Below the pieces are notes generated by a model, which made no database searches, had not been told where the DNA came from, and worked only from the letters and a program-made list of their open reading frames with translations. The position numbers and the translations under genes are program-made. Positions 45,385 through 53,854 of a stretch of 64,000 nt of DNA are shown here, piece after piece. The DNA lies in contig CAWBPA010000024.1 in assembly GCA_963790545.1 (NCBI GenBank), forward strand, positions 248,001-312,000, in the 5' to 3' direction. Each line of letters opens with the position of its first letter. The first letter of the stretch is position 1. Origin of the DNA: DATBJG01 sp963790545 (GTDB lineage: Bacteria > Acidobacteriota > Vicinamibacteria > Vicinamibacterales > JAMQPK01).

Positions 45385-45420
45385 ATGCGCCGGAGAGAAT
45401 GCCCCAGCGCCTGTGCCTGG

Positions 45421-45663
45421 CTAGCTGGCGTGCTCCGTTTTCTTGGGGTCGGCCTTCTTGCGGACCGTGCGCTTCGCGCGAGCCCCTTTGGCGCGGGCCG
45501 GTGCCGGCTCGTTAGTAGGCTCGAGAATCACCCGGTCGGTCACAAACGTGCGAATTCCGTGCTCGTCGAACTCAATGACCGTATGGTACGCATTGGCTTC
45601 CGTGACGGTGCCGGCGCCGTAGTTGGGTTGGGTGACGCGATCGCCTTTAGCGAAAAGTCGCAT
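45421..45663 (-). CDS. Small DUF3553/CarD-like SH3-fold protein
   Basis: 80 residues. The N-terminal ~50 residues (LFAKGDRVTQPNYGAGTVTEA...TVIEFDEHGIRTFVTDRVILEP) look like the small beta-barrel shared by DUF3553 and the RNA-polymerase-binding end of CarD/TRCF. The tail is a lysine- and arginine-rich stretch (RAKGARAKRTVRKKADPKK) that would bind nucleic acid. An AAGGAGA ribosome site lies just before the ATG at 45663. A role with RNA polymerase or a helicase is only a suggestion. Confidence 0.7.
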   Translation of the reverse strand: MRLFAKGDRVTQPNYGAGTVTEANAYHTVIEFDEHGIRTFVTDRVILEPTNEPAPARAKGARAKRTVRKKADPKKTEHAS

Positions 45664-45875
45664 GAAGGTCTCCTTCTAACGGTCACGCATGCGGAGCGAT
45701 GCTAGGAAAGCGCGATCGGCTCGAACGCGGGTCCAGCGTGTGGGCTAATCGTCCAAGAGCCGCCTAGTCTACGCGATTATGGCCTGTTTTTCAACGCGCC
45801 CCGTCTGCTGTCGCCGGCCTGTCTGGATGACCGATCACGAAATGACCGCAGATTCGCGCAGATCCCGCGCGAAAT

Positions 45876-46052
45876 TTAATGCGTCACCAACGGAACCTTC
45901 GGATTGGGTGGTGGGTCCTGGACTGGCACTGGCGGAGGCTCATCGAGCGGCGTCTCGGGGGCTTCATCGTCGTCTGGATCCCCGTGATCGGGCGGAGGCC
46001 GATCCGCCGGGGGGATCGGCGGATCGGACAGTTGAGACCACCGAACAGTCAC
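45876..46052 (-). CDS. 58-residue proline-rich acidic protein overlapping the ferritin-like gene
   Basis: The GTG at 46052 overlaps the ferritin-like stop codon (GTGA), giving a 58-codon frame ending TAA 45876. The product begins MTVRWSQLSDPPIPPADRPP. It is rich in proline and acidic residues (PDDDEAPETPLDEPPPVPV, VQDPPPNPKVPL) and should be disordered. The strongly non-random composition, the coupled start and my recollection of similar short Pro-rich products next to ferritin-like genes support a real gene. It might be a binding partner or tail of the ferritin-like protein. There is no signal peptide or membrane segment. Confidence 0.65.
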   Translation of the reverse strand: MTVRWSQLSDPPIPPADRPPPDHGDPDDDEAPETPLDEPPPVPVQDPPPNPKVPLVTH

Positions 46053-46555
46053 CGACGCGCCCCGGTCGGTTCGCGGAGCTCGGCGCGAGGTGTTTCAATC
46101 CGTGGTACCTCCTCGCCGAGGGCCGTGGCCAGATCGATCTGGTGTTCCTGCTCGTTCCTCAAAATCTCCCGGATCTCTTCCGCCATGGCGTATTCACCAA
46201 GGGCCTCGCATTGGCGGATGCGCATGCGATAGTTCCGCACCGTCTCGTTTTCGTTGTCCAAATCGAAGCGCAACATCTCCTGTGCGTCGTCCGACATCTT
46301 GACGGGACGTGTCTGGTGCGTGGGCGTCCCGCCCAGATAGTCGATCTGTTTGGCGATCGTGATTGCGTGCTTGAGCTCCTCGCCAGCGTGACGCTCCAAC
46401 TCTTCGGCGATGGTCATATAGGCCGCGCCTTTGAGTGTCTGGGAGTAAATCACATAGGCAATAATCGCCTGGTACTCCCGTGCGAGGTCCCCGTTCAGGA
46501 GCTCGATGAGTTGCTCTCTCGAAACGTCGACAGAATCCGCCTTTTTGGCATCCAC
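46049..46555 (-). CDS. Ferritin-like domain protein (bacterioferritin/Dps-like)
   Basis: 168 residues, mostly helical. Iron-ligand patterns of the ferritin-like fold are visible: LAREYQAIIAYVIYSQ (first Glu), EELERHAGEELKHAITIAKQIDYLGG (E..xxH) and a later EEIREILRNEQEHQIDL (E...xxH). Proteins of this group store iron or act as diiron oxidases against oxidative stress. The C-terminus is a short proline/arginine tail leading straight into the overlapping 58-residue proline-rich gene. It sits in a group of small stress-type genes. Confidence 0.88.
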   Translation of the reverse strand: MDAKKADSVDVSREQLIELLNGDLAREYQAIIAYVIYSQTLKGAAYMTIAEELERHAGEELKHAITIAKQIDYLGGTPTHQTRPVKMSDDAQEMLRFDLDNENETVRNYRMRIRQCEALGEYAMAEEIREILRNEQEHQIDLATALGEEVPRIETPRAELREPTGARR

Positions 46556-46574
46556 GCCGCCACCTCCCGCCCGC

Positions 46575-46796
46575 TCAGCGTATCGGGCTCTTCCTGGCTC
46601 CGGCTACAAGCATGATGATGCCTGCCGCCACAGCGATACCACCCACGACCGGCGGGAGCGGCAATCGGTGTTTTTCTTCCTGTGTGACCTCGACAGGTCC
46701 GAGATCCACGATTTTGTCGCGGGTCGTCATCGTGATGCCGCCATACGCAAGTGCAACGAGGCCCAACACGATTAGCAGAACGGCAATCACTTTCAC
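46575..46796 (-). CDS. DUF3185-like two-helix membrane protein
   Basis: 73 residues with helices at ~2-22 (VIAVLLIVLGLVALAYGGI) and ~48-68 (PPVVGGIAVAAGIIMLVAG). The segment TTRDKIVDLGPVEVTQEEKHRLPLPP between them is the conserved part of this family. The function is unknown. A GGAGGTGCTGACGTG site precedes the ATG. Its neighbours are the ferritin-like gene and a 49-residue membrane protein on the same strand, an association seen in stress-induced gene groups. Confidence 0.8.
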   Translation of the reverse strand: MKVIAVLLIVLGLVALAYGGITMTTRDKIVDLGPVEVTQEEKHRLPLPPVVGGIAVAAGIIMLVAGARKSPIR

Positions 46797-46826
46797 GTCA
46801 GCACCTCCTCGACTCGGCGGCCGCTC

Positions 46827-46976
46827 TCAAACGACCCGCCGGCCGGAAATCAGCTGAATCAGAACCGCGACGATGGCAAGGACGAGCAGCAGGTGGATGA
46901 ATCCACCGAGCGTGTACGAACTGACCATCCCGAGAGCCCACAGCACAAGCAACACCACGAAGATTGTCCACAGCAT
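46827..46976 (-). CDS. Lmo0937-family 49-residue membrane protein
   Basis: ATG 46976 lies 6 bases after AAGGAG and opens a 50-codon frame to TGA 46827. The product is MLWTIFVVLLVLWALGMVSS followed by a YTLGGFIHLLLVLAIVAVLI helix and the tail SGRRVV. The LW...LG..S.....G..IH.LLVIA pattern is that of the Lmo0937/DUF5670 family, whose members are stress-linked but of unknown role. It heads the short minus-strand group with DUF3185 and the ferritin-like gene. Confidence 0.85.
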   Translation of the reverse strand: MLWTIFVVLLVLWALGMVSSYTLGGFIHLLLVLAIVAVLIQLISGRRVV

Positions 46977-47272
46977 GTGATTCTCCTTGCGAGTCCTGGT
47001 TTACGACGCCTTCACCTCACTGTTACGACGTCTGCACCTCGCCGCTCGCAGAACGTTCTGGGACAGAGCATGTCTCATGCCACTGATCCACCCCCCTGAG
47101 CCATAAGATCGGTCGCATTCGTGCCTCACGATTGGACGTGGCTGTCGTGGGTATCGACACTGTGTACTGAACGGCTGCAGCTTCGACGAACACAGGGCTT
47201 CGCAGCGGTGGCAAACCCTTCGCATGATGACTTCGAGCACGCGCCCCCCATCGTGTGCGCAGGAGGACCAGC
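46977..47272. other. Intergenic space upstream of the small-protein group
   Basis: No gene or clear RNA was recognised here. The words ttacgacg and tcgcag recur in 47000-47060. Open frames on both strands give Arg/Ser/Cys-rich products without family features. Confidence 0.4.
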
Positions 47273-47479
47273 ATGGAAACACGGGACACACGCCCGAACA
47301 CGAGCAAGGACGATCCGCAGCGACCGGACCGTGCCAAACACGACGAGCTCGGTCGAACGACGGCGGCGCACCCTGCGCGTTCCAGTCCCCGCGAGCAACC
47401 GGCCAAGGCCGGTACACCAACCGGAACAGCAGCCCGATGGTCGGCAATCGACCGAACATCCCGGTCGTCCGGCCGATGA
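47273..47479 (+). CDS. Possible small hydrophilic disordered protein
   Basis: ATG 47273 has an AGGAGG site 5 bases upstream, the best in this region. It opens 68 codons (METRDTRPNTSKDDPQRPDR...) of charged, proline-rich sequence. If one base were missing near 47400, the frame would instead end in the acidic tail PEQQPDGRQSTEHPGRPADD at 47516, which looks more natural. No family is recognised. The ribosome site is the main support. Confidence 0.35.
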   Translation: METRDTRPNTSKDDPQRPDRAKHDELGRTTAAHPARSSPREQPAKAGTPTGTAARWSAIDRTSRSSGR

Positions 47480-47605
47480 CGATCAAGATGTCGCGAAGGG
47501 CGCCGTGGAGGAGTGAAGACGTGGCATAATCCCCCACACTTCACATCGTCTGGGCCGTGGCACGCACGTCACACGAGCCAGTACGTTTTGCAAAGAGGGG
47601 GACCG

Positions 47606-48037
47606 ATGCTGCTCAAGTACGGGACGACCGCAGGACTCGTGGCCTTGGCTTTCACGTTGGGGATCTTTGTTGGTCACGATGCGCGCGTGGACGCGCAGGC
47701 GCAAGGCAAGGTATTCGAGCTGCGGACCTACACCGCGCCGCCCGGCAAGCTCGACGCGCTGAATGCCCGGTTCCGCAACCACACACGTCGAATTTTCGAC
47801 AAATACGGGATGAAGAGCGTGGGCTACTGGGTCCCGGCCGACGAGCCGCGGTCCGGGGATACGCTGGTCTATATCCTCCAGCACGACAGCCGCGAAGCGG
47901 CTAAGAAATCGTGGGATGCGTTCCGGCAGGATACCGAGTGGAAGGGCATCGCAACCGAATCCCAGAAGGACGGACCCATTGTTTCGAAGGTTGAGTCCGT
48001 CTTTATGAACCCGACCGATTACTCTGCGATCAAGTAG
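47606..48037 (+). CDS. NIPSNAP-domain secreted protein
   Basis: 143 residues. A signal or anchor helix (TTAGLVALAFTLGIFVGHDARVDA) is followed by one NIPSNAP/EthD-like ferredoxin fold: VFELRTYTAPPGKLDALNARF, RNHTRRIFDKYGMKSVGYW, LVYILQHDSREAAKKSWDAF and the end IVSKVESVFMNPTDYS. The fold occurs in small oxygenases and binding proteins; no activity can be assigned. ATG 47606 follows GAGGGGGA; the frame extends upstream but without a signal-like start. A promoter-like CATAAT lies near 47525. Confidence 0.85.
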   Translation: MLLKYGTTAGLVALAFTLGIFVGHDARVDAQAQGKVFELRTYTAPPGKLDALNARFRNHTRRIFDKYGMKSVGYWVPADEPRSGDTLVYILQHDSREAAKKSWDAFRQDTEWKGIATESQKDGPIVSKVESVFMNPTDYSAIK

Positions 48038-48056
48038 TTCGGGATTCCAGGGAGGT

Positions 48057-48080
48057 GAGGCGGGTCTCAAGACCCGCCTC
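48057..48080. terminator. Perfect 11-bp palindrome between convergent genes
   Basis: GAGGCGGGTCT pairs with AGACCCGCCTC around a CA centre, followed by TACAC. It lies between the convergent NIPSNAP and DUF3500 genes and probably ends both transcripts. A related copy is at 60559-60578. Confidence 0.65.
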
Positions 48081-48088
48081 TACACGAT

Positions 48089-49189
48089 TCAGGGTCGGTG
48101 CTGGACTGTTGAGTAGTGCCGCTGCAGCAGGTCCTCGCCAAAGTCCCCGTTGAAGTCGCGCCAAACCGCGTGGATATGGTTCGCCTGATTCTGGACGTTG
48201 TCCAGCTCAATCAGGAACGTCGGACCCTGCACCCGATAATAATGCGGATCCTTGCGGGTCTGCCCACCGGCCCAGGCAAAGTGGACCTTGTCGAAGCCGG
48301 CATTATCCAGTCTCTTCATGCGTTCCGTCGCCAGATCGTCGGCCATCCGCGACGCGAACTCGGTGACCAGGTTTCGCAGAACCTGCTTTTGCGCAGCCGT
48401 CATCTGACTGGCCGGTACGCCGTCTGGCGAAAGCGGCTTCACACGTCTGGAATTCGTGGTCACGATTTCCCTGGGCGCCTCGTTCTGCAGAACGGCCACT
48501 TTCCGCTGCTCTTCTGAGAGCGACTGCACGAGCTGAAATCCGAGGTCCTCTTCCACCGAGAGCACTCGCAGACCCTGATGCGGCCCCTGCCGGACTTCGG
48601 CCGGATTCGCTCCCAGGAACTCAGGGGTCCACGCGACAAGTTCGCCCTTCAAGAAAGCGAAGTTCAAGGAGACGTGATGTCCTTCGACCCGCCATCCCCA
48701 TCCGCTGGCATCACCGGGTGTGCCGAACACCGTGAAGTAATACAGCTCAGGATCGCGGATGGGACTATCGCCGCGCCCGGCTTCGAGTTCTTTCAGCACC
48801 ACTTCGAGATCGCGAATGACGTGGTGGACCTTCTTCAGTCCACGAGCGCTCAAGGCAGAGGCCAGCAGCTTTTCGGCTGACTCCCGTTGTGCAGCCGTCA
48901 TCTCCTTGAAAGGCACCCCTTTGCGTTCGCGCGGGATGTAGTGCCAATCGAAGCGCTGCTCGTCCGCGAACGCGAACGTCGCCTTCGAACGCTGCTCGGG
49001 CTGGAGACTCGACAGAAACTGCTTGGCCGCTTCGGTCATCGCCGGCGCCGACCGGCGCTGGCCGGCAAGATCCACGTGACCAATCAGCAACCCGACAAAT
49101 GCCAGAAGCAGGCCGATTCGAACGAGATCGACAACTCTTCTCGGGCCAACCAAACCGGCCCGGGTGCCGATGAAGCGACGGAATCTCAT
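48089..49189 (-). CDS. DUF3500 family exported protein
   Basis: 366 residues. An N-terminal hydrophobic stretch (DLVRIGLLLAFVGLLIGHVDLAG) is probably a signal or anchor. The remainder matches DUF3500: AFADEQRFDWHYIPRERKGV, MTAAQRESAEKLLASALSARGL, YYFTVFGTPGDASGWGWRVEGHHVSLN and the end VHFAWAGGQTRKDPHYYRVQGPTF. The family is exported and common in environmental bacteria, without known activity; the histidine-rich conserved centre could bind metal. It ends in a convergent gap holding a strong palindrome and starts beside the nested repeat region at 49.3 kb. Confidence 0.88.
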   Translation of the reverse strand: MRFRRFIGTRAGLVGPRRVVDLVRIGLLLAFVGLLIGHVDLAGQRRSAPAMTEAAKQFLSSLQPEQRSKATFAFADEQRFDWHYIPRERKGVPFKEMTAAQRESAEKLLASALSARGLKKVHHVIRDLEVVLKELEAGRGDSPIRDPELYYFTVFGTPGDASGWGWRVEGHHVSLNFAFLKGELVAWTPEFLGANPAEVRQGPHQGLRVLSVEEDLGFQLVQSLSEEQRKVAVLQNEAPREIVTTNSRRVKPLSPDGVPASQMTAAQKQVLRNLVTEFASRMADDLATERMKRLDNAGFDKVHFAWAGGQTRKDPHYYRVQGPTFLIELDNVQNQANHIHAVWRDFNGDFGEDLLQRHYSTVQHRP

Positions 49190-49284
49190 GCGCGCATCCT
49201 CCCCTCTGAACCCGATGGGGCCCCGCTGTTCAGGATGTCGCCATTATCGCCCAAGATCCCCGAATCGCAAGGGCTTGCTCGCTA

Positions 49285-49523
49285 CGGGACGCGGATCACC
49301 GCGGATCACGCGGATGGGCGACGCACAGCTTGGCGAAGCCAAGCTCGTGGAAGGGTGAGCGACCGAGATGAGAACGCCTGGTTTAGGTGGTTGGCGTTCT
49401 CATCTCGGTCGCTCACCCTTCCACGCGCGCCTACGGCGCGGCGCGTCGCCCCCCACGTCGACCGACGTCGGCTGACTATTTTGCGGGCAAAGATCTGCGT
49501 GAATCCGCGTGATCCGCGTCCCG
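49285..49523. repeat. Outer inverted repeat of cgggacgcggatcac words
   Basis: The left arm 49285-49315 and the right arm 49493-49523 are nearly complementary over ~30 bases. They enclose the three-hairpin element. The same words make up the tandem array at 59223-59438. Confidence 0.65.
49316..49451. mobile_element. 136-bp three-hairpin palindromic element (MITE-like)
   Basis: Terminal repeats GGGCGACGC (49316-49324) and GCGTCGCCC (49443-49451) enclose three parts. The left hairpin is AGCTTGG/CCAAGCT. The central hairpin has two perfect 33-base arms (49346-49378 and 49393-49425) and a 14-base loop. The right hairpin is a GGCGC/GCGCC type. No open frame of its own is convincing. The symmetry suggests a non-autonomous transposable or REP-like unit. 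Confidence 0.6.
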
Positions 49524-49528
49524 TGAGT

Positions 49529-50206
49529 CTACTGGGCCGCGTCTCCGTTGATGAACGCCACGAGAGCCTCGATTTCGGCCGGGCAAGATCCAAATTGGGC
49601 ATTTTCCACGTCGATGGGCCCTCGGATGTCTCGACGGGCGCGCCAGGCAGGAAGCTCGGATCGGCCAGAACGCGTCTCAGGTAATCGGGCGGGTACCGTT
49701 TTCCGGTGAGGATGGGGCCCACAGGTGACGGATGGTTGGAAGGCGCACTTGCGTGCACATGACAGGTCATACACCCTTTGACCACGAACAGACGGCGTCC
49801 GTGCTCCGCATCGGGTAGGACCGGCCGTGTTTCGCCCTCGGCCACGACGGTCAATGGAAATCGCACCACCCCGCCACCATTGGTGCTGTAGCCACTGTCA
49901 ACCGTGATCTGCCACTCACCTGCTTGGGGGAACAGCAGTGTGGCTGAATAGGATCCGTGCTCCTTGGGCTCGGCCTTCGCTCGCACCAGCTGGCTTCCCG
50001 AACGTGCCTCCACAAACCCCGCGAGGCCATCGGCGAGACGCTGACCATGGGACCGAACGGCAAAGGTCAGCTGCACGGGTTTACCAGCGATGACGTAGGC
50101 GGGAAGATCTTTGACCGTCACCACGGCCCACCCACCCGCCCACGCTGTCGCGACGGCCAGCGGCCAAATGACCGCACAGGACCAGCGGAACGCTCCGTGC
50201 CGTCAT
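49529..50206 (-). CDS. Exported monoheme cytochrome c with YtkA/FixH-like domain, two apparent frameshifts
   Basis: ATG 50206 follows a full AAGGAGG site. The first codons (MTARSVPLVLC), joined after a break near 50175 to VIWPLAVATAWAGGWA, form a signal peptide. Residues ~30-120 resemble YtkA/FixH domains (DLPAYVIAGKPVQLTFAVRSHGQRL...GSYSATLLFPQAGEWQ in parts). A class I-like heme site follows, GCMTCHVHAS, with a probable Met ligand in WKMPNL. A lost C near 49582 breaks the frame; repaired, the end reads LDLAPAEIEALVAFINGDAAQ. The protein would be ~225 residues and periplasmic, carrying electrons. It is divergent from the LysR gene. Confidence 0.75.
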
Positions 50207-50267
50207 ACGTTCCTCCTTGTCATACCTGTCACGTCAGCGAGAATAGCAGCGCGGGTTCCAACCTGAA

Positions 50268-50312
50268 TAATTGTTAATTGTTCAATCAATACACTTTTTG
50301 TCTGTATTATCA
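50268..50312. promoter_or_regulatory. AT-rich divergent control region with candidate LysR site
   Basis: The space between the cytochrome and LysR genes is sharply AT-rich. It holds the imperfect dyad ATTGTT...AATCAAT (50271-50290), fitting a LysR-type box, and a -10-like TATTAT (50305-50310) just before GTG 50318. LysR genes commonly regulate from such divergent gaps. Confidence 0.4.
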
Positions 50313-50317
50313 TCGCG

Positions 50318-51284
50318 GTGGTGCCGGCTTCTCTCCCCCACCTCAGCACGGACCAGGTTGCGGCGTTCGTGGAGCTGTCGCGACATGGCCAGATTCGCGC
50401 GGCCGCCGGCACGCTCGGCCTCAGCGAACAAGGGCTTCGCAATCGCCTTCTCGCGCTCGAAGGCACCCTGGGCGTGCAGCTTTACCGGAAAAGCCGCGGC
50501 CCTCGCCGAATGACCCCGCTGACCGATGCAGGGAGGCGGTTCTTGCCGCATGCCCTCGCGTTCCTCGAACGTGCCCACGAGTTGTGTCAGACGTTTTCGG
50601 TTGAGACCGGCAGAACAGGAAGTCCGCGTCGCGGGCAGCCAGTATCTGATTCGTTATCTCTTCATCGACATCCTCAAGCAGTTTCGCAGATGGGCACCCG
50701 CCATCCACGTGCGCGTGAGCACGATGACCGAGCTCGAAGTCGAAGAAACGCTTCGACGAGATCTCGAAGTGGCGTTTGGCCTGGCAGCGCCCTACGAGCC
50801 CTCTCCGGATCTGGAGTATCACGAGCTGTTCGCGATGAGCTGGAGTCTGATCGTCCCACCGCAGCACGCGCTTGCGCGCCGGCGCGTGCGGCTCGCCGAC
50901 GTCGCCCGTGAACCGCTCATTCTGTACGAACGAGGCTCGACCGGTCGTCAACATGTCCTCGATGCCTTCCATGCCCTCGATCTGTCACCACGGGTCAGGC
51001 TCGAAGCCACCAGCACCGAGACCATCGTGAGCATGGTGGAGGCCAACCTGGGTGTGTCAATCGTCCCGCTGCTGCCCGACGGGTCTGTCACACGCGGACG
51101 TCGGGTCGCTGTGCGTCCGCTGAGCGGATCGATTCGGCCGATTCACTCGGGCGTACTGCTGAGACGCGGCGAGATCCTTTCGAGCGGGGCCACCCAGCTT
51201 CTCGAGTTCACCAAGTCCCGCTTCCAATCTCGCATCACGGGAATCAGGAAGCGCAGTTCTCCTCGACGCGCGAAGTTCAGGTGA
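50318..51284 (+). CDS. LysR-family transcriptional regulator, one frameshift near 50615
   Basis: About 321 residues. The N-terminal winged helix (LSTDQVAAFVELSRHGQIRAAAGTLGLSEQGLRNRL, LGVQLYRKSRGPRRMTPLTDAGRRFL in parts) binds DNA. The effector domain follows the break (VRVAGSQYLIRYLFIDILKQF, VAFGLAAPYEPSPDL, EATSTETIVSMVEANLGVSIVPLL). The frame changes at ~50610-50625. The regulator sits directly before, and its stop overlaps a possible GTG of, the bicupin gene, so it likely controls the oxygenase cluster and perhaps the divergent cytochrome. The inducer is unknown; such regulators often sense an aromatic substrate. Confidence 0.85.
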
Positions 51285-51322
51285 CGTTCGGCCTCAGGCT
51301 GTATAATCCGCGGAACATACCT

Positions 51323-52183
51323 ATGCATTACTTCGGCACATTTGCGAGCAGTCAACTACTGCCCCATCCGACCTATGCCAATCGTGGCCAGGGCTATACC
51401 GAAGCCGCATTGGTCAATCACGACAGCGGATCGGTGCACACCGGGTTGAGCATCAGCGAGCTGGCTCCCGCCGGGACCGTGGCACCGCACCTCCACTCGT
51501 TCGAAGAGAGCTTTTATCTGATTTCCGGCCACGCGGTGCTCGGCGTGAACGACCAGACGTATCTGCTTCGCCCTGGCGACTACGGCGTGATCAAAGTTGG
51601 AACACCTCACGCCTGGAGAAATAATGGATCGGTCGCGGCCCGGTGGCTGCAGATGGCGGCCCCTCAACCCAAACCCCAGGGCAAGGAGCGCGACACGTTT
51701 TTCCTCAAAGGTGCACAGGCCCCGAACCAGGGGGGCCCAGTCGATCTCGAGGATCTGCAGGGAAATCTGCTCGGTCATTTCGACGTGGGCCAGATTCCGC
51801 CGGGAGACGAAGGCCGCATCGTCGCTGGCGGATTGAAGGGCGTCTTCCTCAAGTGGCTGATTGACGAAAAATTCGGCGCTCGACACCATCGCCTGCTGTT
51901 CATCGAGTACTTGCCCGGCGTCGGCATCGGTCTGCACGATCACACCTACGAGGAGGCGTACTTCATCCTGAGCGGCGAGGTTGAAGCGACGATGGACGGC
52001 ACGCGATACCTGGCCAAACCGGGCGACGTGCTGTGGACGAGTGTGGGCTGCGTGCATGCGTTCAAGAACGTGGGCACCGAACCGGTACGATGGCTGGAAA
52101 CGTTCTCGCCGCAGCCGCCGGCTGAAAACGTCTTTCGATTCATGGCCGAATGGGAACAGAAGGCTTCAGAGCTGGAGGGATAG
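51323..52183 (+). CDS. Bicupin protein, possible dioxygenase or isomerase
   Basis: 286 residues with two cupin barrels. Both keep the metal set: [14 protein letters not shown] with GTPHAWRN in the first (~residues 55-115), and [16 protein letters not shown] with GCVHAFKN in the second (~195-260). Each has His, His, Glu and His in order, so two metals can bind. Overall it resembles bicupins such as YlbA-type hydrolases and gentisate-like dioxygenases, without clear assignment. ATG 51323 was preferred to GTG 51281, which overlaps the LysR stop. It lies five bases before the monooxygenase gene, so it may act on that enzyme's product. Confidence 0.8.
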   Translation: MHYFGTFASSQLLPHPTYANRGQGYTEAALVNHDSGSVHTGLSISELAPAGTVAPHLHSFEESFYLISGHAVLGVNDQTYLLRPGDYGVIKVGTPHAWRNNGSVAARWLQMAAPQPKPQGKERDTFFLKGAQAPNQGGPVDLEDLQGNLLGHFDVGQIPPGDEGRIVAGGLKGVFLKWLIDEKFGARHHRLLFIEYLPGVGIGLHDHTYEEAYFILSGEVEATMDGTRYLAKPGDVLWTSVGCVHAFKNVGTEPVRWLETFSPQPPAENVFRFMAEWEQKASELEG

Positions 52184-52188
52184 CGACT

Positions 52189-53754
52189 ATGAGCGCGAAC
52201 GCCGGCCGGACGCGGCCGTATACCGGTGCGGAGTACCTCGAAAGCATTCGCGACGGGCGTGAAATCTGGATTTACGGGGAACGGGTCAAGGACGTGACGA
52301 CCCACCCGGCCTTCCGGAACACGACGCGAATGATTGCGCGCCTCTACGATGCGCTGCACGATCCGGCGCGCCAGAAGGTCCTCACGAGGGAGACCGACAC
52401 GGGTAACGGCAGTTACACTCACCGGTTCTACCGCGCGACCGAAAGCGCCGAAGAACTCGTCGCGGCCCGAGACGCGATTGCCGAGTGGGCCCGCGTGAGC
52501 TACGGCTGGATTGGCCGCAGCCCCGACTACAAGGCTGCCTTTCTGGCCACCCTTGGCGCCAACGCGTCCTACTATGCGCCGTACGACGAGAACGCGCGGC
52601 GCTGGTACAAGAAGGTTCAGGAGGAGGTGTCGTTCGTCAACCATGCCATCGTGAATCCGCCGGTCGATCGCGACCGGCCGCTCGACGAGGTGAAGGACGT
52701 GTACATGCACGTCGAGCAGGAAACGGACGGCGGCCTGGTCGTGAGCGGCGCCAAGGTCGTCGCAACGACCTCGACCTTGACGCACTTCAATTTCATCGCC
52801 AACAACGGCGCGCTCCCAATCAAGACCAAGCCTTTCGCCTTCGTCTGCATGGTTCCGACCGATGCGCCGGGAGTGAAGCTTCTCTGCCGGCCGTCGTACG
52901 AGATGACCGCGGAGGTCATGGGGACGCCGTTCGACTATCCGCTCTCGAGCCGGATGGATGAGAACGACTCGATCCTCATCTTCGACAAAGTGAAGGTGCC
53001 CTGGGAAAACGTGTTTGCCTATGGCGATATCGAGAAGGTGAACAACTTTTTTCCCCGTTCGGGCTTCCTCCCGCGGTTCATGTTCCAGGGCTGCACCCGC
53101 CTTGCCGTGAAGATGGACTTCCTCGCAGGTCTGCTGCTCAAAGCCGTGGAAGCCACGGGCGCCAAAGAGTTTCGGGGCGTGCAGGCGCAAGTGGGTGAAG
53201 TGCTGGCCTGGCGCAACCTGTTCTGGGGCCTCACGGATGCCATGGCGCGCACGACGATCCCCTGGACGCCAGGCTACGTGTTACCCAATCTCGATTACGG
53301 TCTTGCGTACCGCGTGATGTCCAGCATCGCGTATCCGAAGATCAAGGAGATCATCGAAAACACACTGGCCAGCGCTCTCATCTACCTGCCTTCGAGCGCT
53401 CTGGATTTCAAGGTGCCGGAGCTCCGGCCCTATCTCGACCAGTTCGTTCGCGGTTCCAATGGATACACCGCCGAACAACGCGTCAAGCTGATGAAGCTGA
53501 TGTGGGACGCGATCGGATCGGAGTTCGGCGGCCGTCATGAGCTCTACGAGCGAAACTACTTTGGCAACCACGAGAGCATCCGGTTCGAGACCCTGCTTGT
53601 CTCCGACGTAACCGGTGCGAGCGCCCGCTACAAGGGATTTGCCGAACAGTGCATGGCCGAGTACAACCTCGACGGCTGGACGGTGCCCGACCTCATCAAC
53701 CCGAGCGACGTCAGCGCCATCATGAAGAAGGTCGGGCAGAAGCAACCGGTGTGA
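52189..53754 (+). CDS. HpaB-family FADH2-dependent monooxygenase (4-hydroxyphenylacetate 3-hydroxylase type)
   Basis: 521 residues, an acyl-CoA-dehydrogenase-like fold that hydroxylates phenols with reduced FAD and O2. The start [34 protein letters not shown] and the middle [18 protein letters not shown]...LCRPSYE...[23 protein letters not shown] (in parts) are typical of HpaB. The C-terminal helices ([33 protein letters not shown]) are also kept. The nearby flavin reductase gene supplies the second component. Substrate could be a 4-hydroxyphenyl compound or chlorophenol-like ring; residues alone do not decide. Confidence 0.92.
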   Translation: MSANAGRTRPYTGAEYLESIRDGREIWIYGERVKDVTTHPAFRNTTRMIARLYDALHDPARQKVLTRETDTGNGSYTHRFYRATESAEELVAARDAIAEWARVSYGWIGRSPDYKAAFLATLGANASYYAPYDENARRWYKKVQEEVSFVNHAIVNPPVDRDRPLDEVKDVYMHVEQETDGGLVVSGAKVVATTSTLTHFNFIANNGALPIKTKPFAFVCMVPTDAPGVKLLCRPSYEMTAEVMGTPFDYPLSSRMDENDSILIFDKVKVPWENVFAYGDIEKVNNFFPRSGFLPRFMFQGCTRLAVKMDFLAGLLLKAVEATGAKEFRGVQAQVGEVLAWRNLFWGLTDAMARTTIPWTPGYVLPNLDYGLAYRVMSSIAYPKIKEIIENTLASALIYLPSSALDFKVPELRPYLDQFVRGSNGYTAEQRVKLMKLMWDAIGSEFGGRHELYERNYFGNHESIRFETLLVSDVTGASARYKGFAEQCMAEYNLDGWTVPDLINPSDVSAIMKKVGQKQPV

Positions 53755-53757
53755 TGT

Positions 53758-53828
53758 GGTTTCTCAACGACGAAGACCACGAGAGGCAATTTGAGCCACG
53801 AAGGCACGACGAACACGAAGAACCAAGA
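53758..53828. repeat. Half-copy of a short-word repeat (cacgaag words)
   Basis: Words such as tctcaacgacgaagac, cacgagaggca and gccacgaaggcacgacg follow each other in the gap between the oxygenase and reductase genes. It resembles one arm of the inverted repeats elsewhere in the window, without its partner arm. Confidence 0.4.
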
Positions 53829-53854
53829 GATGGGGTGTGGTCGAACGAGTAACC

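Larger units (their letters stand above)
49190..49528. other. Gene-free region with nested palindromic element
   Basis: This 339-bp stretch between the DUF3500 and cytochrome genes holds no gene. Its centre is the three-hairpin element at 49316-49451, and outer inverted words (cgggacgcggatcac type) flank it at 49285-49315 and 49493-49523. Longer frames that read across it are artefacts of the palindrome. Confidence 0.7.

Noticed and set aside
47001..47537. Cysteine-rich minus-strand frame
   Set aside because: It covers an intergenic stretch and the strong ribosome site of the plus-strand small frame. Its Cys/Arg content has no metal-site spacing.
49306..50124. A longer coding frame through the palindromic element
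   Set aside because: Past ~49582 the frame encodes the palindrome itself (SDRDENA-type sequence); the natural cytochrome ending lies in the next frame at 49529.
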